NCBI GenBank assembly: GCA_965601485.1
Contig: OZ271846.1
Location: forward strand, 806,001 to 870,000
Length of the DNA: 64,000 bases
Source: Methylotenera_A aquatica
GTDB lineage: Bacteria; Pseudomonadota; Gammaproteobacteria; Burkholderiales; Methylophilaceae
Reading direction: 5' to 3'
The notes under the pieces: model-generated
Database searches by the model: none
What the model was told of the DNA's origin: nothing
What the model saw: only the letters and a program-made list of their open reading frames with translations
Shown here: positions 55,087 through 63,319 of the stretch, piece by piece
How positions within the stretch are numbered: position 1 is the stretch's first letter
Layout: each line of letters begins with the position of its first letter
Position numbers and translations under genes: made by a program

Positions 55087-55761
55087 ATGATGATTCAGCA
55101 ACGCGAACAACAAGCACTTGAAGTTTATTTTAAGCTATTAGTGGCTAAGGGCTTTGACCCAATAAATTTTGTGCAGCGCACCAGTTTTTTAAATAAGCTA
55201 TTACCTTTTTTAGCTCATGTGGAAATGGGCCAAGCTGAATATCGCCTTGCTATTGAAGCGGTAATGGATTCTGTGCCAGCAGAAGAATGGCCAGAGAGTT
55301 TGATGATTTCGCGTGAGTATTTTCTTTTTTGGATGAACGATTTAAAAGGAGTAGCACAATTTAATAAAGCCACCACAAAAGATTCATTACCAATGGACTG
55401 GAAGCCAGCGCCAATTAGTTTAAGAAGACTTTGGCAAACCATTGACCAAGAAAAATTTACAACCAGCGATAGTTGGGCCATAAAAGGTTACACCAAGGCC
55501 TTGCGTAACGAAAACGCCGATCAAACTCTCATTGACACACGCGTTAAGCTTGCCAAGATTCTATTAGTGCGTCTAAAGGACACACCCGATAAAAGTAATA
55601 AAGTATATCGCACAACAGTCGACGCCACTTTGCCATTATTTGAAGTTAAAAAAAACCGCCGTTTGTTTTTGGTGGTTGTGCGTGAATTTTTTCACTTTTG
55701 GTCTGGTAATCCAGAGGCAGAAAAATTTGTTCTTAATGTCAATACAGACAGCATTCTCTAG
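55087..55761 (+). CDS. uncharacterised soluble protein
   Basis: The 224-residue product has no signal peptide or membrane helix. It appears mostly alpha-helical, with several FW and Trp-rich turns (YFLFWMND, DSWAIKGYTKALRNENA, FFHFWSG). I do not recognise a family. Codon use matches the neighbours and the frame spans the entire gap, so it is likely a real gene. Two ATG codons in tandem make the first residue ambiguous. It lies upstream of amtB, whose nitrogen-control sites begin 10 bases after its stop. Confidence 0.7.
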   Translation: MMIQQREQQALEVYFKLLVAKGFDPINFVQRTSFLNKLLPFLAHVEMGQAEYRLAIEAVMDSVPAEEWPESLMISREYFLFWMNDLKGVAQFNKATTKDSLPMDWKPAPISLRRLWQTIDQEKFTTSDSWAIKGYTKALRNENADQTLIDTRVKLAKILLVRLKDTPDKSNKVYRTTVDATLPLFEVKKNRRLFLVVVREFFHFWSGNPEAEKFVLNVNTDSIL

Positions 55762-55771
55762 CTAACAATTT

Positions 55772-55786
55772 GCACAAAATGAGTGC
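55772..55786. promoter_or_regulatory. NtrC binding site 1 upstream of amtB
   Basis: GCAC, seven bases, then GTGC: a perfect match to the NtrC enhancer consensus. It is centred about 96 bases before the sigma54 promoter, a normal enhancer distance. Confidence 0.75.
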
Positions 55787-55801
55787 TGCAAATTGTGCAT
55801 C

Positions 55802-55816
55802 GCACTAATATTGTGC
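55802..55816. promoter_or_regulatory. NtrC binding site 2 upstream of amtB
   Basis: A second perfect GCAC-N7-GTGC palindrome, 30 bases (about three helical turns) from site 1, so that two NtrC dimers could bind on the same DNA face. Confidence 0.75.
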
Positions 55817-55867
55817 AAAATAACGATAACGCTCAAAAAAATCCCTTTATAATCAATATTTCATAAA

Positions 55868-55883
55868 TGGCTTGATTTTTGCT
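55868..55883 (+). promoter_or_regulatory. sigma54 promoter of amtB
   Basis: TGGC at -24 and TTGCT at -12 have the obligatory GG-N10-GC spacing. The 16 bases match the consensus TGGCACGNNNNTTGCW except that AC is TT. It is followed 58 bases later by the amtB ATG. Confidence 0.8.
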
Positions 55884-55940
55884 TGTAATGCCCTGTTTTT
55901 GTACTGTATGACAACAATTAATTATTATTTGGGGATAAAA

Positions 55941-57131
55941 ATGGATGCACTCGTTTCGGCGAATGATGTTTTATTTGTGTTGTTAGGCGCCATTATGGTC
56001 CTGGCAATGCATGCAGGCTTCGCCTTTTTAGAGGTGGGCACAGTACGTAGTAAAAATCAGGTTAATGCGCTGGTTAAAATTATGGTCGATTTTTCAATTT
56101 CGACTATCGCTTATTTTTTTATCGGCTACAGCATTGCTTACGGCGTTAGCTTTTACAGCGGTGCTGAAATTCTAGCTGCTAAAAATGGTTTCGATTTAGT
56201 CAAATTCTTTTTCTTGCTCACTTTTGCCGCCGCTATTCCCGCCATCGTTTCTGGCGGTATTGCCGAGCGCGCTAAATTTAACCCACAAGTGGCCGCCACG
56301 TTTTTAATTGTCGGTTTTGTGTATCCGTTTTTTGAAGGTATTGTTTGGAATAGCCATTACGGTTTTCAGGATTGGTTATTAGCTAGTTTTGGCGCAAAGT
56401 TTCATGATTTTGCTGGCTCTGTGGTGGTGCATGCCATGGGCGGTTGGATTGCGTTAGCGGCGGTTATTTTACTGGGTGCTCGCACAGGACGTTACGGCAA
56501 AGATGGTCGCTTACATGCGTATCCGCCTTCCAATATTCCATTTTTAGCATTAGGCGCATGGATTCTTACAGTGGGCTGGTTTGGTTTTAATGTAATGTCA
56601 GCACAAGCGTTACAAGGTATTTCGGGCTTGGTGGCAGTTAACTCACTAATGGCATTGGTTGGCGGCACGTTAGCGGCTTTGTTAATCGGCAAAAATGACC
56701 CTGGCTTTGTGCATAATGGCCCCTTAGCTGGTTTGGTTGCGGTGTGTGCGGGATCTGATGTGATGCATCCGATGGGCGCGTTAGCAACAGGTGTGGTGGC
56801 AGGTGGCTTATTTGTGTGGGCATTTAATTTAACGCAAAATCGCTTAAAAATTGATGACGTGTTAGGCGTGTGGCCTCTACATGGCTTATGTGGTGCATGG
56901 GGTGGCATTGCCGCTGGCATATTTGGTGCAAAATCCTTAGGCGGAATGGGCGGTGTGAGTTTTATGTCGCAATTAATTGGAACAGGCTTGGGCGTTTGTA
57001 TTGCTTTGGCTGGTGGTTATATTGTGTACGGTTCGCTTAAAATGTTAAGTGGTATTCGCATGAGTGCTGAAGAAGAATACGATGGCGCCGATATTAGTAT
57101 TCACAAAATCAGTGCCACTGCTGATGATTAA
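55941..57131 (+). CDS. amtB: ammonium transporter Amt
   Basis: The 396-residue inner-membrane protein has eleven predicted helices. It carries the twin pore histidines in VVVHAMGGW and PLHGLCGAWGG and the FVYPFFEGIVWN motif. It moves ammonium when nitrogen is scarce. The ATG at 55941 has a GGGGATA ribosome binding site; a longer frame from 55872 would overlap the sigma54 promoter and is rejected. There is no adjacent glnK, unlike most amtB genes. NtrC and sigma54 sites upstream indicate nitrogen control. Confidence 0.95.
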   Translation: MDALVSANDVLFVLLGAIMVLAMHAGFAFLEVGTVRSKNQVNALVKIMVDFSISTIAYFFIGYSIAYGVSFYSGAEILAAKNGFDLVKFFFLLTFAAAIPAIVSGGIAERAKFNPQVAATFLIVGFVYPFFEGIVWNSHYGFQDWLLASFGAKFHDFAGSVVVHAMGGWIALAAVILLGARTGRYGKDGRLHAYPPSNIPFLALGAWILTVGWFGFNVMSAQALQGISGLVAVNSLMALVGGTLAALLIGKNDPGFVHNGPLAGLVAVCAGSDVMHPMGALATGVVAGGLFVWAFNLTQNRLKIDDVLGVWPLHGLCGAWGGIAAGIFGAKSLGGMGGVSFMSQLIGTGLGVCIALAGGYIVYGSLKMLSGIRMSAEEEYDGADISIHKISATADD

Positions 57132-57241
57132 TTAGTTTCGGGGAAACAGCTGATGATTTTAAGTTCAGCATTAACTCTGATGATTAACTAAATAATTATT
57201 ATAAGTTTTATCTCTAAATAAACGCCATGCTAAAATAAAGC

Positions 57242-57943
57242 ATGGCGTTTTTTCATGTAATTATCCCTGCTGCTGGCGTTGGAAAACGTATGGTGAATGT
57301 ATTGCCCAAGCAATATATTGCGCTATGTGGCATGCCAATGATTTCGCATTGTATTCAAATTTTCTTTAATCATCCGCGCATTGCGGCGATTCATGTTGCA
57401 TTGAATCCTGAAGATGATTTTTGGCGTAGCCTGACCTTAGAGCCAGAAAGCCGTCTTCATTTGCATTATACGGGCGGCGCAACGCGTGCCGAAACAGTTT
57501 TAAATACCCTCAACGCGATTGAACCAGCATTGCAAGGTGATGATTGGATATTGGTGCATGATGCGGCAAGGCCTGGTTTAACTAATGATTTGCTTAGCCA
57601 TTTAATTGGTATATTAGAGCATGACGCAGTAGGTGGTTTATTGGCTTTGCCTGTAGCGGATACGTTAAAGCAATCGCTTGATAATCAGAAGGTGGCGCAA
57701 ACCATTTCGCGCGCTAATTTATGGCAAGCGCAAACGCCGCAAATGTTTCGATTTCTAACTTTAAAAAATGCATTAAGCCAATTTGGCGATAGTGTCACAG
57801 ATGAATCGGAAGCGATTGAAGCACTAGGATTAAAACCAATATTGGTACAAGGCGAGTTACGCAATTTAAAAATCACTTATCCGCAAGATTTAGTATTATT
57901 AGAAGCATTATTGAATTCAGAAAAATCAAAAGGTAACGCATGA
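57242..57943 (+). CDS. ispD: 2-C-methyl-D-erythritol 4-phosphate cytidylyltransferase
   Basis: IspD attaches CMP to methylerythritol 4-phosphate in the MEP isoprenoid pathway. The 233-residue protein has the nucleotidyltransferase loop IIPAAGVGKRM, VHDAARPG and SVTDESEAIE. Its last codon overlaps the ispF start (ATGA), a typical ispDF pair. Confidence 0.96.
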   Translation: MAFFHVIIPAAGVGKRMVNVLPKQYIALCGMPMISHCIQIFFNHPRIAAIHVALNPEDDFWRSLTLEPESRLHLHYTGGATRAETVLNTLNAIEPALQGDDWILVHDAARPGLTNDLLSHLIGILEHDAVGGLLALPVADTLKQSLDNQKVAQTISRANLWQAQTPQMFRFLTLKNALSQFGDSVTDESEAIEALGLKPILVQGELRNLKITYPQDLVLLEALLNSEKSKGNA

Positions 57944-58425
57944 TACGGATAGGTCACGGTTTGGATGTGCATGCCTTAGTTGTTGGCAGAAAATGTATTA
58001 TTGGCGGAGTAGATGTGCCTCACAATAAAGGCTTGGATGGACATTCAGATGCCGATGTTTTATTGCATGCGATATGTGATGCGCTATTAGGCGCAGCAGG
58101 GATGGGCGATATTGGCAAGCATTTTCCGCCAAGTGATAACACCTATAAAAATTTGGATTCACGCGTATTGTTGCGGCATGTTGTGGCACTTTTGCACGAT
58201 AAAAAATATGTCGTGAATAATATTGATGCTACCGTGATTTGCGAAGCGCCTAAGCTTTCACCTCATACGGCGCGAATGTGCGCCAATATTGCAGCCGATT
58301 GCCAAATTGAGTTGACTGAGGTGAATGTAAAAGCCACCACTACCGAAAAGCTAGGCTTTACAGGCCGCGGCGAAGGTATTGCGGCAGAAGCTGTTTGCAC
58401 GATTATTGTTAAGCTACCAGAATAA
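57940..58425 (+). CDS. ispF: 2-C-methyl-D-erythritol 2,4-cyclodiphosphate synthase
   Basis: IspF forms the cyclic diphosphate from the IspE product. The 161-residue protein has IGHGLDVHAL with the zinc-binding Asp and His, the GHSDADVLLHAICDALLGAAGMGDIG signature and the C-terminal TTTEKLGFTGRGEGIAAEA. It is coupled to ispD by a 4-base overlap. Confidence 0.97.
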   Translation: MIRIGHGLDVHALVVGRKCIIGGVDVPHNKGLDGHSDADVLLHAICDALLGAAGMGDIGKHFPPSDNTYKNLDSRVLLRHVVALLHDKKYVVNNIDATVICEAPKLSPHTARMCANIAADCQIELTEVNVKATTTEKLGFTGRGEGIAAEAVCTIIVKLPE

Positions 58426-58571
58426 AAAACTCAAACTCCCTCATTGATCGTCAAGCACAGAATGATGGTTAAAATATGAATTCGAACAGCAACCTTTTAA
58501 TCTCGCACTATTCTTTAAATTGTCACTTGTATAGGCAATAATCTTTTTTACAGAAAATAATTAAAACTCTC

Positions 58572-60413
58572 ATGTATAAATGGTTTCAAAACCTAGCCAA
58601 GCCTTTCCCTGATGCATTAATCACTACACCACCTAAAAATTTTTGGCAATTTGTCTGCGATTGCACACAAGGCATGCGCCTATTTTTATTGGGCATGACT
58701 ATTTTTACAGGCTTAATTGGCGCGTTTGAGGCCTTATTATTCGCCATGATGGGTAAAGTGGTGGATTGGTTAAGCACTATTCCGCCGCAACTGTTATGGC
58801 AGCAAGAGGGTAATCGCTTAATGATTCTAGCTGGCGTGTTGTTACTGAGTACGCTTTTTATTGTGTTGCAAACTTTATTCAAACATCAAGCATTGGCTGG
58901 CAATTTCCCCATGCGCCTGCGCTGGAATTTCCACCGCCTAATGTTGAATCAAAGTATGAGTTTTTACCAAGACGAGTTTGCAGGGCGGGTGGCAACAAAA
59001 GTGATGCAAACTGCGCTGGCCGTGCGCGATGTATGGTTTATTGTGGCCGATATCATGATTTACGTGATTGTGTATTTTGGTACCATGGTCAGCATTGTCG
59101 GTTATTTTAATCCGCTTATTACCATTCCATTTTTGGTTTGGCTGGCATGTTACGTGGCATCACTAAGTTATTTTGTGCCTAAATTAAGCAAAACATCGCA
59201 ACACCAGGCCGATGCGCGTAGCTTGATGACAGGCCGCATTACAGATGCTTACACAAACATCAGCACGGTAAAATTATTTAGCCATGCAGGGCGTGAGGCG
59301 AGCTATGCCAAGCATGCTATGCAGACCTTTTTAGGCAACGTTCATGGGCAAATGCAATTGGTTAGCTCTGTCGAAATTGTCAATCATATACTCAATATGT
59401 TATTGATTATTGCAACCGGCCTAACTGCTTTGTGGCTATGGAGTATTGGCGAGGTCTCGGTGGGTGGAGTGGCAGCGGCAACAGCCATGGCCTTGCGCCT
59501 TAATGGAGTTTCGCATTGGGTGATGTGGGAAATGACATCGCTTTATGAGCAAGTTGGAACTGTACAAGATGGTATGGACACACTCACCATGCACAATAAT
59601 ATTAATGATGCAACAGATGCGAAACTATTATTAGTGAAGAAAGGCGAAGTGGTTTTTGATTCGGTGAATTTTAATTATGGCAAAGTACTACCTCACCAAC
59701 ATAAACAAGTATTAAAAAATCTTAATTTAATCATTAACGCAGGCGAAAAAGTCGGGCTGGTAGGGCGCTCTGGTGCTGGAAAATCTACCATTGTTAATCT
59801 GCTACTGCGTTTTTATGACGTTGAAGCAGGCCGTATTTTGATTGATCAGCAAAATATTAATGCTGTCACACAAAACTCTTTACGCGCTAGTATTGGTATG
59901 GTCACGCAAGATACGTCATTGCTACACCGAAGTGTGCGCGATAATATTTTATATGGTCGCCCAGATGCCACAGAAGAAGAAATGATTTCCGCTGCCAAAC
60001 GCGCCGAAGCGCATGAATTTATACTCAATTTAAGTGATGTAAAAGGCAGAACAGGCTACGATTGCCATGTAGGCGAGCGTGGTGTAAAGCTTTCTGGCGG
60101 CCAGCGCCAGCGTATTGCAATTGCACGCGTGATGCTAAAAGATGCGCCGATTTTATTATTAGATGAAGCTACCAGCGCGCTGGATTCAGAAGTAGAAACC
60201 GTGATTCAAGCTAGCTTGAATAATTTGATGCAAGGAAAAACAGTCGTCGCCATCGCGCACAGGCTTTCAACCATTGCCGCAATGGATAAATTAATTGTAC
60301 TGGATAATGGCAATATTATTGAACAGGGAAGTCATGCCGAATTACTTAAGCTAGGTGGCTTGTATGCTAGTTTATGGGCGCATCAAAGTGGCGGTTTCTT
60401 AGGCGAGCAGTAA
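58572..60413 (+). CDS. ABC transporter with fused membrane and ATPase domains (MsbA-like exporter)
   Basis: The 613-residue half transporter has six membrane helices in residues about 35-330 and an ATPase domain in about 365-605. The ATPase domain has Walker A GRSGAGKST, the signature LSGGQRQR, Walker B ILLLDEATSAL and the switch histidine in IAHRLST. It should work as a homodimer exporting a lipid, peptide or drug; the substrate is not evident and no partner gene is next to it. Confidence 0.9.
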   Translation: MYKWFQNLAKPFPDALITTPPKNFWQFVCDCTQGMRLFLLGMTIFTGLIGAFEALLFAMMGKVVDWLSTIPPQLLWQQEGNRLMILAGVLLLSTLFIVLQTLFKHQALAGNFPMRLRWNFHRLMLNQSMSFYQDEFAGRVATKVMQTALAVRDVWFIVADIMIYVIVYFGTMVSIVGYFNPLITIPFLVWLACYVASLSYFVPKLSKTSQHQADARSLMTGRITDAYTNISTVKLFSHAGREASYAKHAMQTFLGNVHGQMQLVSSVEIVNHILNMLLIIATGLTALWLWSIGEVSVGGVAAATAMALRLNGVSHWVMWEMTSLYEQVGTVQDGMDTLTMHNNINDATDAKLLLVKKGEVVFDSVNFNYGKVLPHQHKQVLKNLNLIINAGEKVGLVGRSGAGKSTIVNLLLRFYDVEAGRILIDQQNINAVTQNSLRASIGMVTQDTSLLHRSVRDNILYGRPDATEEEMISAAKRAEAHEFILNLSDVKGRTGYDCHVGERGVKLSGGQRQRIAIARVMLKDAPILLLDEATSALDSEVETVIQASLNNLMQGKTVVAIAHRLSTIAAMDKLIVLDNGNIIEQGSHAELLKLGGLYASLWAHQSGGFLGEQ

Positions 60414-60569
60414 ATCAATTTTATGGAAAAATTGCGGAGTTCCAGCACTTAAATAAAACCTACTCGAAATCCTGATGTACTCTACGTTTCAAGCATATGT
60501 ACATTCCGGTTTTTGTGTTCCTTACACCTTGCACTTTAAACCATAAAATCAATTTAAAATGAGATGCAA

Positions 60570-61049
60570 ATGTCAGAAAATATAGAATTTCGCCCACCAG
60601 TTCCACCATTCACACGCGACAGCGCGATTAAAAAAGTACGCATGGCAGAAGATGGCTGGAATAGTCGCGACCCCCAACGCGTTTCAATGGCCTACACGCA
60701 AGACTCACAATGGCGCAATCGCGCTGAATTCCCCAAAAGTCGCGCGCAAATTTTGGAATTCTTAACTCGAAAATGGGCGAAAGAGCTTGAGTATCGCCTA
60801 ATTAAAGAGTTATGGGCATTTGATGGAAACCGTATTGCCGTGAGATTTGCTTACGAATGGCATGATGATGCAGGGAGCTGGTTTAGAAGCTACGGCAACG
60901 AAAATTGGCAATTTGATGCCAACGGATTAATGGAATTTCGCTATGCCAGTATTAACGATTTGCCAATTAAAGAAACCGAGCGTAAATTCTTTTGGTCATT
61001 AGGTCGCAGGCCAGATGAACATGCGAGTTTGAGTGATTTGGGGTTGTAG
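60570..61049 (+). CDS. DUF1348 protein of the NTF2/SnoaL-like fold
   Basis: The 159-residue protein matches DUF1348 nuclear-transport-factor-2-like proteins along its whole length. Conserved segments are PPFTRDSAIKKVRMAEDGWN, WRNRAEFPKSRAQI, and RPDEHASLSDLGL at the end. The cone-shaped fold usually binds small molecules, but no function is assigned. The ATG at 60570 is favoured over one two codons earlier; the difference is minor. Confidence 0.88.
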   Translation: MSENIEFRPPVPPFTRDSAIKKVRMAEDGWNSRDPQRVSMAYTQDSQWRNRAEFPKSRAQILEFLTRKWAKELEYRLIKELWAFDGNRIAVRFAYEWHDDAGSWFRSYGNENWQFDANGLMEFRYASINDLPIKETERKFFWSLGRRPDEHASLSDLGL

Positions 61050-61176
61050 ATAAAAGCAGAATGAATGGTTTTAGAGTCTACTTTTTTGTTCATTAAATTA
61101 ATCTAACTATATTTGATGGCTAACTGATCCAAGCAATTTACTTAAATCCTAATCATTACCCTAAAATATCAGTAAA

Positions 61177-61848
61177 TTAAGCTTTAAGCAAAACAATTAC
61201 TGCACCACTACCACCATCCTCTGGCTTAGCCTGAGCATATGCAATCACTTCATCTTTTTGAATTAACCAATTACGCAGTTTATGTTTTAAAACGGGTTCG
61301 CGGTTACGTGAGCCTAGGCCTTTGCCATGCACAATACGTACACAGCGAATGTTTTTCTTTTTGCAACTGCTTAAAAATTCCGCCACATATTCTCTTGCTT
61401 CGTCAGAGATTAATCCGTGTAAATCAATTTGTGCTTGCACCACCCAAAATCCGCGGCGCAGTTTGGTTAATATGCTGGGCGATTGGCCTGTGCGCAAGTA
61501 AAGCAGTTCTTCGCCGCTTTCTAGCTCGTGTGCGGGGTAGAAGTCATCGCTTAAGCTATCTCTTAGAGCTTGTTTTTCGTCGCGGATAAATTGTTTGGCA
61601 ACAGGTTTGGGGTAGGTTTTTTCGGTAAATGGCACGTCTATATTTAATGGGCGTGTGTTTTTAACGGCTTCTAAAAACAAGTGTTTATCTTGTTCTATAG
61701 CGGGTATTTCTGATTTTTTTAATACATCAATTTTTTCTTGTTTTATTTTCTCAAGCTCAGTTTTGATGGCTTTGGCTTGGACTTTTGTGAGTGGTATAGC
61801 ATTGGTCGCAATTACACTATTTTTGAGTAATGATTTTGCATTTGTCAT
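61177..61848 (-). CDS. Smr-domain protein
   Basis: The 223-residue protein has a charged coiled-coil-like N-terminal half and a C-terminal Smr domain (about 140-222) with DLHGLISDEA, IVHGKGLGS and the closing GGSGAVIVLLK. Smr domains cut or nick nucleic acids; SmrB-type relatives cleave mRNA in collided ribosomes. Which kind this is cannot be decided here. It lies about 110 bases after trxB on the same strand. Confidence 0.9.
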   Translation of the reverse strand: MTNAKSLLKNSVIATNAIPLTKVQAKAIKTELEKIKQEKIDVLKKSEIPAIEQDKHLFLEAVKNTRPLNIDVPFTEKTYPKPVAKQFIRDEKQALRDSLSDDFYPAHELESGEELLYLRTGQSPSILTKLRRGFWVVQAQIDLHGLISDEAREYVAEFLSSCKKKNIRCVRIVHGKGLGSRNREPVLKHKLRNWLIQKDEVIAYAQAKPEDGGSGAVIVLLKA

Positions 61849-61901
61849 AAGAGTCTAAGGTAATTTAATCCTAAAATGCTTTCCCCAAAAAATAGTGTAT
61901 C

Positions 61902-61927
61902 GTCATTTTCGCCAAAGCGAGAATGAC
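61902..61927. repeat. REP-like palindrome between trxB and the Smr gene
   Basis: GTCATTTTCGC and GCGAGAATGAC pair over 11 positions (one G-U) around a CAAA loop, close to the widespread GTCATTCCCGC...GCGGGAATGAC repeat. No U-tract follows, so it is called a repeat rather than a terminator. Confidence 0.55.
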
Positions 61928-61957
61928 AGATGTTAGAACGTTTTTTCAAAATGATTC

Positions 61958-62908
61958 TTATTTTAAGCCATCCAAATAACGTTCTGCATCTAACGCTGCC
62001 ATGCAACCAGTACCTGCACTGGTTACCGCTTGGCGATAGATATGGTCTTGCACATCGCCCGCGGCAAAAATGCCTTGAATACTTGTGGCTGTGGCGTTAC
62101 CTTTGCGGCCCGCTTGCGTCACAATATAGCCGCCTTCCATTTCTAATTGTCCTTTAAAGATATCCGTATTTGGCTTGTGACCAATCGCAATAAATACACC
62201 TTTTAGGTCAATGACTTTGGTGGTGTTGTCATTCACATTTTTAATGCGCATGCCAGTCACGCCCGTTGCATCTCCCAATACTTCATCTAAAGTGCTGAAT
62301 GTTTCTAATACGATTTTGCCTTCTGCCACTCGAGCCATTAATTTATCCACCAAAATCGCTTCGGCTTTAAATTTATCACGTCTATGTACTAACGTCACTT
62401 TGCTGGCAATATTAGCTAAATAAAGTGTTTCTTCAACCGCCGTATTACCTCCGCCAATTACGGCAACTTCTTGATTGCGGTAGAAAAATCCATCACAAGT
62501 AGCGCAGGCTGAAACGCCTTTTCCACTAAATTTTTCTTCACTTGGAATACCTAAGTATTTGGCGGATGCACCAGTGGCAATAATTAAAGCATCACAGGTA
62601 TATTCGCCGTTATCACCCACTAAGCGAATCGGTTTTTCACTTAAATGCGTGGTGTGAATATGATCAAAAATCATTTCGGTGTTGAAACGCTCCGCATGTT
62701 TTTGAAAGCGTTCCATTAATTCTGGGCCTTGCACGCCATCGGCATCAGCAGGCCAGTTATCCACTTCTGTAGTTGTCATCAATTGGCCACCTTGTGCAAT
62801 GCCTGTGATAAGAACAGGGTTTAAGTTGGCGCGTGCAGCATAAACAGCGGCGGAGTAACCCGCAGGACCAGAGCCTAAAATAAGAAGATGGACGTGACGT
62901 GTTGCCAT
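61958..62908 (-). CDS. trxB: thioredoxin-disulfide reductase
   Basis: TrxB reduces thioredoxin using NADPH and FAD. The 316-residue protein has the FAD motif GSGPAGYSAAVYAARA, the redox pair Cys135 and Cys138 in CATCDG, and the NADPH motif GGGNTAVEE. It is divergent from ftsK, a gene order shared with many betaproteobacteria. Confidence 0.97.
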   Translation of the reverse strand: MATRHVHLLILGSGPAGYSAAVYAARANLNPVLITGIAQGGQLMTTTEVDNWPADADGVQGPELMERFQKHAERFNTEMIFDHIHTTHLSEKPIRLVGDNGEYTCDALIIATGASAKYLGIPSEEKFSGKGVSACATCDGFFYRNQEVAVIGGGNTAVEETLYLANIASKVTLVHRRDKFKAEAILVDKLMARVAEGKIVLETFSTLDEVLGDATGVTGMRIKNVNDNTTKVIDLKGVFIAIGHKPNTDIFKGQLEMEGGYIVTQAGRKGNATATSIQGIFAAGDVQDHIYRQAVTSAGTGCMAALDAERYLDGLK

Positions 62909-62947
62909 GATGGGTTGCTTTCTAAGATTGACTATTAGTCATTAAAA

Positions 62948-63184
62948 TAAGGACATACGCCAGTTTTTCAAGCTGGCAATTAAAATATTCTTTTCTTTGC
63001 TTAAGTTATTTTCAAGCAAGTTAAGCAACATCCAAAATGTATTAAAAATTGGGCCTGTGAAACTCCAATAGAAATAGTAGGTTTTAAATATAAGCTATAG
63101 GTATCGGCTAATAAATGCGATAAACCTTTTGCAATTATTTTTCTGTCTTTTTCCTTAATGCCTTTATTAATTTGCTACTCCCAT
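62948..63184 (-). pseudogene. remnant of a dps gene (ferritin-like DNA-protecting protein)
   Basis: On the minus strand an ATG at 63184 opens MGVAN, breaks, and resumes in another frame as GIKEKDRKIIAKGLSHLLAD, then TYSLYLK. After a further frame change it reads YYFYWSFTGPIFNTFWMLLN. These follow the start of Dps family proteins (EKDR...GLxxLLADTYxLYLKTHNFHWNVTGPMF) in order. Tyr replaces the two ferroxidase histidines, and everything past about residue 75 is unrecognisable. It fills most of the 410-base gap between trxB and ftsK. Confidence 0.7.
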
Positions 63185-63271
63185 TTGAATATCATATTAA
63201 TTTGCTTGCTATAAATTGTCTAAATATTAATTTAATTAACGAAATTTGACATGCTTTGTTCAATATGATTT

Positions 63272-63280
63272 TGCTATAAT
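63272..63280 (+). promoter_or_regulatory. extended -10 promoter of ftsK
   Basis: TGCTATAAT is a perfect extended -10 element 40 bases before the ftsK start. A TTGACA at 63246-63251 is too far away (23 bases) to be its -35 box. Confidence 0.5.
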
Positions 63281-63319
63281 AAATAAAATTAGGTTTTAAC
63301 ATCATAGGTTTCTAACAGT

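Noticed and set aside
63246..63280. TTGACA plus TATAAT as a standard sigma70 promoter of ftsK
   Set aside because: The two boxes are 23 bases apart, too far for a normal promoter; only the extended -10 element is kept.
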